Source of the DNA: an uncultured Bacteroidota bacterium
GTDB lineage: Bacteria; Bacteroidota; Bacteroidia; Chitinophagales; Chitinophagaceae
DNA: 64,000 nt
Assembly: GCA_903831575.1 (NCBI GenBank)
Contig: CAIKYB010000040.1
Coordinates: 1-64,000, forward strand
Direction of reading: 5' to 3'
Positions 19,601 through 23,764 of this stretch are shown piece after piece. A program made the position numbers and the translations under genes. Below the pieces are notes generated by a model. The model was given only the letters and a program-made list of their open reading frames with translations. It was not told the DNA's origin and searched no databases. Numbering within the stretch: position 1 is the first letter of the stretch; every line of letters begins with the position of its first letter.

Positions 19601-21649
19601 TGTATTTGCATCTGACCATACACCCCCTTTTGTAGTAGAGGTAACTTTTGAAGGCGTGTATGTAGTAAAGGAATAGACCGAACAACCAGAAGCACCACCC
19701 ACATAATTGGTGGGGACTACGACCCAATAATATGTTGTTGAAGGACTTAATAAAATAGTTGAAAAAGAGGGTGTAAATGTTACAAGAGGGGTATTGCTGA
19801 TTATTTTCGAAGATAATTGCAATCCCTGAACAGCAGAATAGGAAGTGCTCATATATATATCATAGCCGGTAGGGCTAGGGGCTCCTAGTGAAGCACCCCA
19901 TGTAATAGCTGCAGCAGGCGATATACCCGTTGCACCATTACTAGGCGTTATCGTTCCCGTATAACATAACGGTACAGCAGGACCTGCAGTGGTGAAGCTA
20001 TTTACACAGCCTATGGCAGTATCAGTACCAACTACGGCAAGTACACTCCAGTAATAAGTACTTGAATAATCCAATGTACCTGGCTGGTATTTCAATACAT
20101 TACCAAGATCGGTTCTTACTGTAGAAGATTTAGTTTCTACCAAGGATTGTGTTTTACTAAAATATAAAAGATATTTTGTAACAGCGGGTACAGCAGTTAC
20201 TGCAGACCATCTTAATGTATCTACAGGAGAAAAACCATTATAATTATTTGCAGGGGTAACTGTAGTCGCACAAGTCGGCAATACCTTTACATTGGTAGTA
20301 GCAGTTCCTGTGAGAGCTGATGGTGTCGTCAGATAATCATTAACAGGTGTAGTTGAACAATTTGTTGCTGAGGAGGAATACACCCAGAAATAATACGTTC
20401 TTCCTTGAGATAATCCTGTAGCAGTAAATGAAGTAGATGGTGAGTTTGAAACCACCAAGGCGGATAGAGGGCCGAAAGAACTACCTACAACATAATTGGT
20501 CCCATCTACAGGAGATGGATCAGTATTTTCAGTTGTTGCCAATACCAGGTATGAATTTGAGGCAGGAGAAGATGCAGTAAAAGTACCTGTGATTTGATCA
20601 AATGTACCTGCTGTAGCAGCAACTGATAAACCTGTAGGTTGAGCAGTTGGCGATACGCAAGGTTGTGGAGGAAAAAAAGTATAAATTCTTCTACTTCCAT
20701 TAGCCGCAGAATTTAGATTTGCTATATCTCCAAGTAAAGCTGCATTTGTATTAAAGGTAGCCGCAGTACTAACTGTGTTAGTTGCATATGTTATAGAGGC
20801 TAATTTATTTATAGAAGTACCTACAGAGAAACCGGCATAAAGTGGGCCATAAGTGGTAACAGTACAGTTCATTTTACCATATACAAATTCAAGGGCTCCT
20901 GTTTCATATAGCCTAACCTGCCAATTGCTATTTGCATTTGCGGCTGTAGTACCATAAGTAATTGCCATATTTGTCCATTCCACCACAAGACATCGAGATG
21001 GGGCAGAACCAACAACTTTATATCTTATTTTTCCACCTACACCTAAATAAAAATCTCCACCACAAGCAGAAATTTGAGGTGTAGTAGTTGTACCACCAGA
21101 AGCAACTGTTCCTGAAACAGCGGTACCTCCCAAACCTAACAAACCGTCTGCACTAGCACTAAACTGAGTATAGCTATTGCCCATAAAAGTATAAGTAAAC
21201 CCTATATTAGTTACTGACGAGACACCGGCATCACTTGTACCAGTCAATAGAGTATTCATACTTACACTTGTGTCTATCGCATTTCCGATACGATCAAGCG
21301 CCAAGGAGCCATTCGTTGCGGTAGCGAAGGCGTAATTAGCTGAATTTTGTGCTTTTGCGCCATTTGGTAAAAACGACAACATCACGGTTAGTGTCAAGAG
21401 TAAGAAACTTAAAACTTTTTTTACACTTGATGAAAATGTGTTTACTGAGTTGTTGATTACTGAATGTTGCATAGACTGCTGGTTTTTTGTTATAGTACTA
21501 GTATTATTCTGATTGTATACGAAGATTGGAGAAGGAATAAAATCGCTTTGTCGCCCTCGTTTTCGGTTAGGCGAAACTGATAGTAGCGATTGCATGAAAC
21601 CCTTTACACTGTTGTAGAAGCGGCTGTTTGATAAATTCATTTCCTTCAT
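1619..21649 (-). CDS. 6676-residue exported multi-Ig/GEVED adhesin-like protein
   Basis: One uninterrupted frame of 6676 codons. Residues 1-75 are a long polar, basic lead-in. A hydrophobic signal segment (about 77-100, ending NGAKAQ) follows, with probable cleavage near residue 100. Then come a beta-sandwich region, fibronectin III-like repeats, a WSDANTWVGG module near 670, an IPT/TIG domain near 1555-1640, and six cycles of a three-module Ig-like array (about 2115-3825). Next are four cycles carrying GEVED domains (about 3900-5480, each with a GETEDYA-type signature), a MAM-like or jelly-roll region near 5680-5855, and eight 48-residue CDSYLWNGVTY repeats (about 6080-6480). The end domain has two Asp-rich calcium-loop motifs (DVNQDGIIDNFD and DCNGDGIIDNFD). 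No type IX sorting domain is visible at the end. The family suggests a surface adhesin or matrix protein; no catalytic domain was recognised. An internal Met at residue 60 could also be the start. Confidence 0.93.
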   Translation of the reverse strand: MKEMNLSNSRFYNSVKGFMQSLLSVSPNRKRGRQSDFIPSPIFVYNQNNTSTITKNQQSMQHSVINNSVNTFSSSVKKVLSFLLLTLTVMLSFLPNGAKAQNSANYAFATATNGSLALDRIGNAIDTSVSMNTLLTGTSDAGVSSVTNIGFTYTFMGNSYTQFSASADGLLGLGGTAVSGTVASGGTTTTPQISACGGDFYLGVGGKIRYKVVGSAPSRCLVVEWTNMAITYGTTAANANSNWQVRLYETGALEFVYGKMNCTVTTYGPLYAGFSVGTSINKLASITYATNTVSTAATFNTNAALLGDIANLNSAANGSRRIYTFFPPQPCVSPTAQPTGLSVAATAGTFDQITGTFTASSPASNSYLVLATTENTDPSPVDGTNYVVGSSFGPLSALVVSNSPSTSFTATGLSQGRTYYFWVYSSSATNCSTTPVNDYLTTPSALTGTATTNVKVLPTCATTVTPANNYNGFSPVDTLRWSAVTAVPAVTKYLLYFSKTQSLVETKSSTVRTDLGNVLKYQPGTLDYSSTYYWSVLAVVGTDTAIGCVNSFTTAGPAVPLCYTGTITPSNGATGISPAAAITWGASLGAPSPTGYDIYMSTSYSAVQGLQLSSKIISNTPLVTFTPSFSTILLSPSTTYYWVVVPTNYVGGASGCSVYSFTTYTPSKVTSTTKGGVWSDANTWVGGVVPLTNDSVVIADGATVYASATPNLIRNLIIGQASSGNAILQVAAALNVSGNITIASNGKFLPFNTAGTTGYEVKVGGNFTNNGYTNLAVSGTILNMNGSQIGGGSNAQVLGGTGVFEGDTSGTGNRTLRGILRDLRFQTTGSSTISTTQNLVAYTLYHTAGALNTNGKLTINNAPQVYGRNINRKVSAVNITTIGAGYSTSTAPAIAPTGATLWAATTPFTAGTIKVWGTNVYVVTKAGTSGSTPPTSTSTSHFIDGIGTDSLLWVGNTGTLGTPFPNVSTGPAVGSQYFYGNKLFTNIKGTNALSASQASALAVLMNAVSTIGNTAGINGDTLIYMGTPAKATINLETAGTGPGTVRSLNLTDSGSAYLATAPTFAILSMVATPAVTTTAVGSATLLQQIIGTVFSSVNKVPTATISGGLNISSQQRVVGISTANGGVNYKGTPRVGFPLPTNFNNLVTYAGSGFTTQPTGVRIIGGTKQATTTNPTFTYVVAQGKVISVICTGGGTGWLTQPDSIKIGMTGVPDSAVAKFPAKALATATAVVSDGTIVRFNVVDSGYGYSAAPTASLDSTGNTVGQTLFTAATAPATRVGLYNLYYQILDPTTTPTQANTSVEIPPTRRINVLNIGARTRVKLSGGSLELYAGSGALVFATSGNVGAYLDLNKDTLNCSNPLFGGFGTAAAITQLGYGHLKNGSMSLALPGSSSGNSVARTFPFNAPFLVNTGGWTTATTNTGATMTKITVTDYFNPTASNPSSITPIGKKAYYVKLDSLPGSGISPIYGTNPTVQLSYNALDSLPTTLQQQYLFIGQSDSLNGTWVKRSNPTGSTALLTVGTSLSRTTATTINGPFLSPTGKNYFAFVDSFPLPTITALAPTGQFCSVGGQSITITGTNFVGVTAVKFNGIDATSFTVNSTTSITAITPAGISAGYLTITANGVTGTSASTYTVANVGTFSPTVTPSNGLKCLKTDKVYISINDINADSYTWSPTTGLDVSEGRDVIASPDSSKVYTVTAVYAASGCTVTKSFPVGVINGAAIVPTASPAYSCFNAGQTVTLNSNLSAGNFSVSPATYINLVPPANATTLLQTGITNSNYVLGGSLDDGGIPDVPIGFNFNFFGQSFNKIACGTNGLLMFGTVPGYSASPGYLGQWDFNVTNGLIFPNPNNPGNVIGLMLVDGNFAAARPDTIQYWTEGVAPTRRFIVKYYMPDYRGSTVYHAMSAILYETTGIVEIHVKSSGYAAGYPRTIGLQNADASVGAAAPGRQAFIDVISTPEAWRFSPPTNYSYLWSPSTGLDATNGSSAIYTVPSSGYKSVNLKVTNPTTGCVSNIPVPFTVNATPSAPVISGVKSVCGSGFTALTSNYPAAGNSIKWYSAEVGGLLLNTGTLFVTPVITQTTTYYVEEVTNRILNPCSSPRTAVTVTITTPPSFAVNKPVLCGDVTSTQLNVTTDQSLYDTYTWSPIADLFEDAALTIPYAGRSIGTVYAGSLLPGYKKYICAASNFSTLCAIKDSSEINLQPIAATIAASPTFVCVSGTSDLTFNTATTPYPGTIQWQVSTTTNSPSSFSDIAGATTANYTAPNFPTNRYFRVVIKGFDGNPCFTSSAYYLQVIDPQVTNPTALGFCANSGKPTLSATAASGTINWYSGANQTGGTSLSSLATYTPTTSISTTTSYYVGLTVDGCEGTRVQVTALVSTPAAITLSAGQTVCNNAVATMSVTSTPGNYTNYVWTPSANLYTNLACTDAYVAGSSALTVYAKTTTAGTTSYTVNATNTTSLCATSNTVEITVLEAAYTASATKTTICNTGTTVISITPSTGFGDGSRVWQSSSDGITYNTIASATATSYTTPTITATTYYNTVIKDQAGAICAIAPITINYASPAISVNDVTGGERCGSGPIPISVNSTVGTVKWYKTSVSTNSVATGLSYTPTVLATGNYYVTITLNGCEGTTRTAVPVTINASPVMTLASTSQTVNCSSPIVAMSISSDTLDYDTYVWTPAKNLYTDASATIAYVAGTSAISVYAKSDTAGLYIYTVSANNSSSCSSIKYDTIIVTANNAITATPKSGTACNNVPMQLTVTSTLENYNTYKWTPVANLYSDAAATVPYDNAVDNISTVYFKSATVGTSSYVVYGSNTDLSCVGTDTVQITVMPASGTITSSGTATFCRTGSATLTLNTSTPIPSGATIQWQSSADGNTYTNISGANATTYAISNVATTSYYKVNVLNSLGDICFFVTYTQAVVNPTIVSTTTGSRCGAGSVVLTAAASSGASLSWYGTNTSNTALSTSSTFNTPSISITQNYYVTAKIGTCESTPRTPVSATIADAPTSTVSASQTVCNNTAATINVTSTLSDYDSYTWSTTPAADSSKLFTDAAGTIPYVRSTSPAMTTTVYFKSTTAGSTAIKLAANNSVNSCSFTTATDTVNVQPASATASISSGAAICKTGTATMSVTPASGYASTAGGAIQWQSSLNGTSYSNVTGGTGATSATYTTGTLASISSSAYYNFVVSSSTGVCFTTNANRVVVSNPVPTSVTDSSRCGFGTVNLNATATSGTISWYLTSTDPTNQGLGTTFTTPSLSTTTTYWVGVKVGTCEGTRSQVVATINPAPVISVAPQAGVGRSKTVCNSAITQLNVTSLLSNFDSYIWTPTANLYSDAAGLIAYVPGTSATTVYLKRTTTGATKIFCTATNVAGCSNQDTVFISVQPASATISGSAICASESASSTLNLQPGSGYATNTIQWTSASTLNGVYANITNATNTSYAATNTSTQYYNVVVKDGAGATCFKTDSFTLVYNNPTVTLPYTQISRCGFGTVSLKAFASAGATVKWNLLASGGTALTAATDSTYITPSIGGRSIYYVSATINGCESVRLQDTADVNDPPALTITAPKTVCNNVRTTYTVESTVADYDTYLWSPATYLYTDSACQTPYVLNNSATTLYAKSTTPATTNYTISSNSTSRGCSNISTTSFSVQLLSASVSGTPATLCNNGISTLSLTPSTPYGVGSIQWERSLDNSTWTASPGAVATSYVTPLQTANRYYRASVKNGDGVNCFVTPTYTLVVNTPAVLSTTGSTICGAKTATVSATTTSTSVLSWYASNRATDNVVLATGPTYTTPVLSSTTTFYVQATTVGDASCFSTRIPVTVTFVQPPVLTLSANAVGYCYGGSSSLVTITSGVSSYDNFTWTPATNITGDVQNGWAFNTQSSATYTFVVSQSGGSGCALTIPFAVNVNPAPVIDSVRSSSSAVCNGVSATLNAYAAGIGSGPQVLPTGYLASNATSTSDDEIFNVTIVGTTLNNSSTCATLAPGAGSLTAAYANYTTSVPAPVLYAGSPYTGSLTIGQCLTTAYTTGYAVFIDFNRSGTFESNETMFNAAASTSNAVTGTVRGFNFTIPTSASPGLTRMRIVAIESSSAPAATGTYTWGETEDYAVNIYSQTVINPDILFTWNPGAATGNSLVVTPSITSTYTVSAVNTKTGCAALATDSVVVTVNQLPESPETYNSVQCGFAVPSCYATGASDGGYRWYLTQSGGTALAGEQSSSLRNYNISATTIFYVAISNGTCESIRTAVTASVSQPDQVVAQVSSASTCENGAVTLSVTQNGTSQVYDYVWTASPVSASGISTSVSGSSVNVTPTISGTYVYTVTATDTVAACVAVNQVTLTVNANPLVGLVTATSSSFCVGGSTTLTVNPPIPNGPQTLPTGYLPSNATSTSDEEILRVKFGTLDNSSTCSTTGGTGSITQQYSDYTATVAAPIVKRGDSVAVGFTVGYCGASVWSNTAVMYFDWNRDGDFVDAGEAAIGKSYGTAALAGSYYTGKIKVPTTASVGKTMMRVVLTESSTIAPTGTYSYGETEDYAINIIDSSSFTGKNYTYSWNPGSSDRDTIKVTPIVSTTYTATVTNPVTGCYTNKTVDINVNQLPPAPTGGTSEQCGYGIPTASVSSNSGAASPMFVWYYAAQGGDSLQMSTSTTYNKIIDSTKVFYVAELSASGCEGPRTIVTATVAQPDQLQITHSASRICLGQSVDISSSYSVVNNLYDAYSIIGFPTTGSGLSESTPLTDLGFATAPITITPTAPGTYVYLLTGIDNTFGCSTVARDTIIVNSLPAIDSVRATASAICNGGNVSLKAYSSLTTMAPAPTTLPTGYCAGGGGTNFADEQIFAVSFASMTNAQAENCASNYTDYSGTIAAPTVVRGSAYALSVTVNECDGANYSSGTSVFIDYNRNGVFDDAGERVYVTSAYETNPHTNSATITIPTSASPGRTKMRVVTAEYNATPTACGTYTYGETEDYSVYIAGDLSQTIAVNPNLTYTWNPGSVTGSTVSVAPSTSTDYTCTISNPLTGCSSAASSALAITVNQLPSAPIGTNSIQCGNGVPSISVASADATVAPLFNWYDSATSTTIVATGAVYTSAINKTKSFFVAEKSAAGCDGPRTQVTATVNVPDTIQASSSGPICIGTDLNLTATTIGGGNSNNYTFTWSSTTGSGITGSTSGGTGSFGSPSTITVTPTTAGTYVFALNGTDATGALTCLATTSTVSVVVNGRPVIDSVRSSATSICGGAPVSLNAYSGYLAVGPQTFASYTAATAVSTPLTDEDLGNVTITKGATTILDNSSVRNSLVGTIGTATGIDGGFSDFTAFGPYTMKGGNTYQFSLSSLQSTSAFSNSMAIFIDYNRDGDFNDADETVYIAGALTSGAHTETGNFTVPTSATPGKTKMRVVCKESSLITSPSDAITWGEVEEYAVNIETRVSVNPGLTFTWNPGNISNSTGATTVNPASTSTYTASVINTATGCAALSTASLTIDVVAVSVTASSTPSTAVCTGTSVNLSSTPSGVGPFTYSWSNGSTVVGTSATLAVSPATTTTYTVTVRDACNNPATDSVTVNVNALPTASINETSSVAICAPNTLVLTAATNASDPVYEWSLNGVVIPSQVSSSYTASVYGTYTVSVKDNATGCNSAVSSGVLLTINQQPTPITITPSAPAICIGSSTPLAITGGNIVNLGVTTLSENFDNNAPTWTITNSGSSPSVANWSFRAAPLTYASPNGGASFTNFSTPNGGKFLLAVPDAGGPGTTTNTVITSPVFNTTNYTLANLVFEHAYKSSAANEAKVEVSTNGGSTWTTIKTYTGSFANSTVNNSQSTRNDTISMASYLNQTNLRIRFNYVSAYGLWWLLDNVRVTGKVEVPTTYTWSPSETLSSSTGATVTATPATQTTYTVVATSIYNCTSTQTVTVSLLDRPTGSISGAATICNGASANVSIDVTGTGPWSGTLSNGTTFSGSTSPISVSVSPASSTTITIASLNDANCASIAGDLSGSASVTVRARPTGVISGSTAFCNEGAANLSIALTGTGPWSGTLSNGDSFSGSESPIIVNVSSTTTTTYTIATLSDEYCTSIAGDRTGSAVVTVNLPTESYTTITNCDSYLWNGVTYNTSGTQVVHLTNALGCDSTATLNLTITNSSSSEATTITNCDRYDWNGVTYSTSGTKVAHFTNAAGCDSTATLILTITNRTSSTTTVTNCDSYLWNGVTYNTSGTKVAQFTNAAGCDSTANLNLTITNSSTSTTTITNCDSYLWNGVTYTTSGDKVAHFTNAVGCDSTATLNLTITNSSSSEATTITNCDSYLWNGVTYTTSGAKVAHFTNAAGCDSTATLNLTITNSSSSSTTITNCGSYEWNGVTYNTSGTKVAHFTNAAGCDSTATLYLTIKYNSSSTRIITNCDSYLWNGVTYTTSGAKVAHFTNAVGCDSTATLYLSIKQSTSSVADVTICTTEVPYLWNGGSYSTSGTHVEHFTNAAGCDSTATLNLSVNSCFTTLNVKAFLEGFYRGNGTMAATLSDLGMSTDVTATDSVEVNLWSAGSLNNASADFSAKVMLHTNGTATAVFPGATLGNSYYVAIKHRNSVETWSASAVTIASTTSYDFSTGSNKAYNDGVYAPMQNMGSGVYAIYGGDVNQDGIIDNFDSQSTENDGSAFAEGYISTDCNGDGIIDNFDSQIIENNGSLFIGSARPY
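2205..3420 (-). repeat. Eight tandem 144-base repeats inside the giant gene
   Basis: Eight units of about 48 codons encode the pattern TNCDSYLWNGVTY-TSG-KVAHFTNAAGCDSTATLNLTI. The DNA landmark is a repeated 'atcacaattggtaat' on the plus strand about every 145 bases between roughly 2485 and 3385. Neighbouring units are very similar at the base level. The last unit (nearest the stop codon) is the most diverged. Confidence 0.9.
5200..9950 (-). repeat. Four higher-order cycles containing GEVED domains
   Basis: Within the giant gene, a block of about 1.2 kb recurs four times. Each block has an Ig-like module ending PVIDSVR or similar, a GEVED domain (TGY...DE.I...FIDFNR.G.F...GETEDYA), a TWNPG Ig-like module, an NQLP linker, a CG...WY module and a PDQ module. 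The GETEDYA/GEVEEYA signatures fall near 9330, 8060, 6760 and 5410. Confidence 0.85.
10180..15310 (-). repeat. Six higher-order cycles of a three-module Ig-like array
   Basis: A cycle of about 850 bases recurs six times in the giant gene. Module B has TVCNN...YDTYTWTP...LYTDAAGT..YV...TVYAKST. Module C has SIQWQSS.DG..Y.NI.GAT and YY..VVKD..G..CF. Module A has RCG.G...WY......YYV....G.CE..R, resembling the CHU_C-associated Ig-like family. The third cycle carries two B modules in a row. Confidence 0.85.
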
Positions 21650-21901
21650 AAAAAAAAATTAAATAACTTAATAACGTTAAAAGCTATACGCTGTATTTTT
21701 ATTCTCTAATTTGGGATTATATTATCGCTTTATGTTAGGGTTTCGGAAAATTGTTCTGTGAATATAAAGTTAAATAATCATTAAGAAAAGAAAAATTGGC
21801 TTTTTTTTTAAACTTTTTGCTTGCCTTAGTTCGAGCCAATATTGGTTGGTTCTAAGCCGTGGTTCGTACCATAACGATGTAAGGATGGGTGGTTCGATTC
21901 C

Positions 21902-21961
21902 TGTGATTCGTAGCAATAATTTGTGGTTCGTAGCAATAATTTGTGGTTCGTACCATAACAA
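21902..21961. repeat. Three tandem 20-base units with the GGTTCGTA core
   Basis: Units begin at 21902, 21922 and 21942. The first two are TGTG(A/G)TTCGTAGCAATAATT. The third diverges after the core to CCATAACAA. The core is the same motif that builds the palindromic doublets further right. Confidence 0.85.
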
Positions 21962-22036
21962 CTGACAGTTACACTGTTTTTTAATTAAATAGATAAATTG
22001 TTGATAATTAATTGTTTAATTATGCAATTCCAATGC

Positions 22037-22063
22037 CGTGGTTCGTACCTGGTTCGTACCATG
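22037..22063. repeat. REP-like palindromic doublet, copy 1
   Basis: The structure is CGTGGT-TCGT-ACC-T-GGT-TCGT-ACCATG. Outer arms CGTGGT and ACCATG pair with one G-T wobble, and the stem extends two more pairs outward (GC/GC). The inner ACC and GGT also pair. Confidence 0.7.
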
Positions 22064-22129
22064 GCCCTATGGCCTAATTTGTGGTTCGTAACATTAGGAC
22101 GTTTTTTCTCTTAGTATTGGTTCCCTAGT

Positions 22130-22156
22130 ATTGGTTCGTACCTGGTTCGTACCAAT
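22130..22156. repeat. REP-like palindromic doublet, copy 2
   Basis: Same 27-base layout as the other copies, but the outer arms are ATTGGT and ACCAAT, which pair perfectly. The central TCGT-ACC-T-GGT-TCGT is unchanged. The distal bases differ from copies 1 and 3 while pairing is kept. Confidence 0.7.
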
Positions 22157-22296
22157 GTGAAGTAAATATGATTTCTCAATAAATTGATAAGCATACTTGA
22201 GTTATGAAAATAGTGAGAAATTTAGTTGCAACTAATTGAAAATCAATAAATAAATTAACTGAGTCATTAATTACTTTGTGAATTTATATGCAAAGT

Positions 22297-22323
22297 CGTG
22301 GTACTTACCTGGTTCGTACCACG
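22297..22323. repeat. REP-like palindromic doublet, copy 3
   Basis: Outer arms CGTGGT and ACCACG pair perfectly. The first inner block is ACTT instead of TCGT. It lies about 90 bases upstream of the transposase remnant, the usual setting for a RAYT and its target repeats. Confidence 0.7.
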
Positions 22324-22413
22324 GCAAGCGTCGGCAATGAAATTGTTATTTTCACTCCAAAATGGGGTGTTTTTACTTTGAAGCATCAATTAATGCTATG
22401 GAAATTGCATCCT

Positions 22414-22755
22414 ATGTTATTTAAAAGAAAATCATACCAGGCCATAGATAAAATCTATTTCTGGACTGCAACTATACATGAATGGTATCCAATTCTAGAT
22501 GACCCTGATAATAAAAAAATGATTATTGAGTTTTTACAACATTTTAATAACGCCAAGCTTATTACAATTTATGGTTTTGTACTTATGCCAAACCATATAC
22601 ACCTTATTTGGAAACAAAATGAGAGAAATGGACAGGAAATGCCTTTATCAAGTTTTATGAAATATACGGCTAAGAAGTTATTACTCTACTCCAACTAATG
22701 CGGAATATTAAATCTGTTTAAGGTAAATGCATTCAACAAAGTTCATCAAATATGG
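22414..22755 (+). pseudogene. Decayed REP-associated tyrosine transposase (RAYT, Y1/HUH family)
   Basis: The frame from the likely start at 22414 (MLFKRKSYQAIDKIYFW) carries the Y1 transposase signature GFVLMPNHIHLIW, whose His-x-His binds the metal. A possible catalytic Tyr lies in SFMKYTAKKL. The frame is stopped by TAA at 22696, but the same frame continues after it as FKVNAFNKVHQIW, which matches the C-terminal part expected of this family (usually followed by (Q/E)R(D/N)SL). Homology ends at about 22755, within the start of the next gene. An in-frame stop plus loss of the C-terminal third make this a likely dead copy. An upstream ATG at 22288 lies in palindromic repeat DNA and is unlikely to be used. 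Confidence 0.75.
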
Positions 22756-23726
22756 AAAATAAAATTGAAATATACAAAAGTCCAGATGGCCAAACCGAAG
22801 TTCAAGTTCAGTTAATTCAAGATACAATTTGGCTATCACAAAGTCAAATGGCGGATTTATTTGACAAAAATTTACGTACAATTAATGAGCACATTCAAAC
22901 AGTATTTAAAACTGGCGAATTGGATGAAAAAGCAACTATCCGGGAATTCCGGATAGTTCAAACTGAAGGAACGAGAACTGTAACCAGAAATATAGACCAC
23001 TTCAACTTAGATATGATCATTTCTGTTGGGTATAGAGTAAACTCTATAAGAGGAACACAATTTCGTCAATGGGCTACTCAACGATTAAAAGACTACCTCA
23101 TAGAAGGTGTTGCGGTAAATGAAAAACGCTTAGCACGAAAAAATAAAGAAATTCAATTTTTGCAGGATGGTATTAGAATTCTCAGCAGAGCGATTGAAGA
23201 AAAAGCCAATTCAGATGAATTCGAGTGGCTTCATCAATTTAGACTTGGATTAAAATTGTTAGATGATTATGATCATGAGGCCTTGGATAAAACAGGAAAG
23301 CATACAATAAAAGCTAAATATCCTGCATTGAAAGAGTATATGGAAGTAGTTGAAAAAATGAAACCAGATTTTAATTCTGCTATTTTCGGAAAAGAAAAAG
23401 ACGAAGGATTTAAAAGCGCAGTTACCTCAATTGAACAGCAATTTGACGAAAAGGATATTTATTTAAGTATCGAAGATAAAGCAGCAATGCTCCTTTATTT
23501 GATTGTGAAAAATCATTCTTTTGTAGATGGAAATAAAAGAATTGCGGCAGCCTGTTTTATATTATTTTTAGAACGAAATAATTTATTGTATAATGAGCAA
23601 GAACAAACGATAATTAGCAACGATGCTTTAGCCAGTTTGACTTTATTTGTTGCTTCCAGTAAAGCAGAAGAGATGGAAACTGTGAAACAATTACTAGTTA
23701 GTATTTTGAATAGAGCTATGCATTAA
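22752..23726 (+). CDS. RhuM family protein fused to a Fic/Doc domain
   Basis: The 324-residue protein has two parts. Residues 1-130 match the RhuM family (WLSQSQMADLFDKNLRTINEH, then FNLDMIISVGYRVNS and RGTQFRQWA), a KilA-N/DinD-like putative DNA-binding region found on genomic islands. A charged helical linker leads to a C-terminal Fic/Doc domain with the active-site motif HSFVDGNKR at residues 255-263. Fic enzymes transfer AMP or phosphate to proteins. The GNKR ending differs from the AMPylator form HPFxxGNGR and is closer to Doc, so the chemistry is uncertain. No antitoxin gene is evident next to it. Its start overlaps the end of the RAYT remnant, which suggests insertion or recombination here. 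Role inferred: toxin-like or stress-response effector. Confidence 0.88.
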   Translation: MENKIEIYKSPDGQTEVQVQLIQDTIWLSQSQMADLFDKNLRTINEHIQTVFKTGELDEKATIREFRIVQTEGTRTVTRNIDHFNLDMIISVGYRVNSIRGTQFRQWATQRLKDYLIEGVAVNEKRLARKNKEIQFLQDGIRILSRAIEEKANSDEFEWLHQFRLGLKLLDDYDHEALDKTGKHTIKAKYPALKEYMEVVEKMKPDFNSAIFGKEKDEGFKSAVTSIEQQFDEKDIYLSIEDKAAMLLYLIVKNHSFVDGNKRIAAACFILFLERNNLLYNEQEQTIISNDALASLTLFVASSKAEEMETVKQLLVSILNRAMH

Positions 23727-23764
23727 TAGAATAGAAAATCAATATAAACCCAAATAATATAGCA

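Larger units (their letters stand above)
21650..22296. other. Gene-free stretch filled with GGTTCG repeats
   Basis: This AT-rich region upstream of the giant gene carries no convincing gene. It holds single GGTTCGTACC motifs (for example near 21860), three tandem 20-base units, two 27-base palindromic doublets and a variant GGTTCGTAAC near 22083. No clear TTTG/TAnnTTTG promoter for the giant gene was seen. Confidence 0.75.

Noticed and set aside
1-21649. Many plus-strand frames of 60-150 codons inside the giant genes
   Set aside because: They are antisense shadows of repeated coding DNA, low in complexity, and resemble each other only because the repeats do.
22288-22413. N-terminal part of the 136-codon transposase frame
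   Set aside because: The first codons translate a palindromic repeat; the family-like protein begins near 22414.
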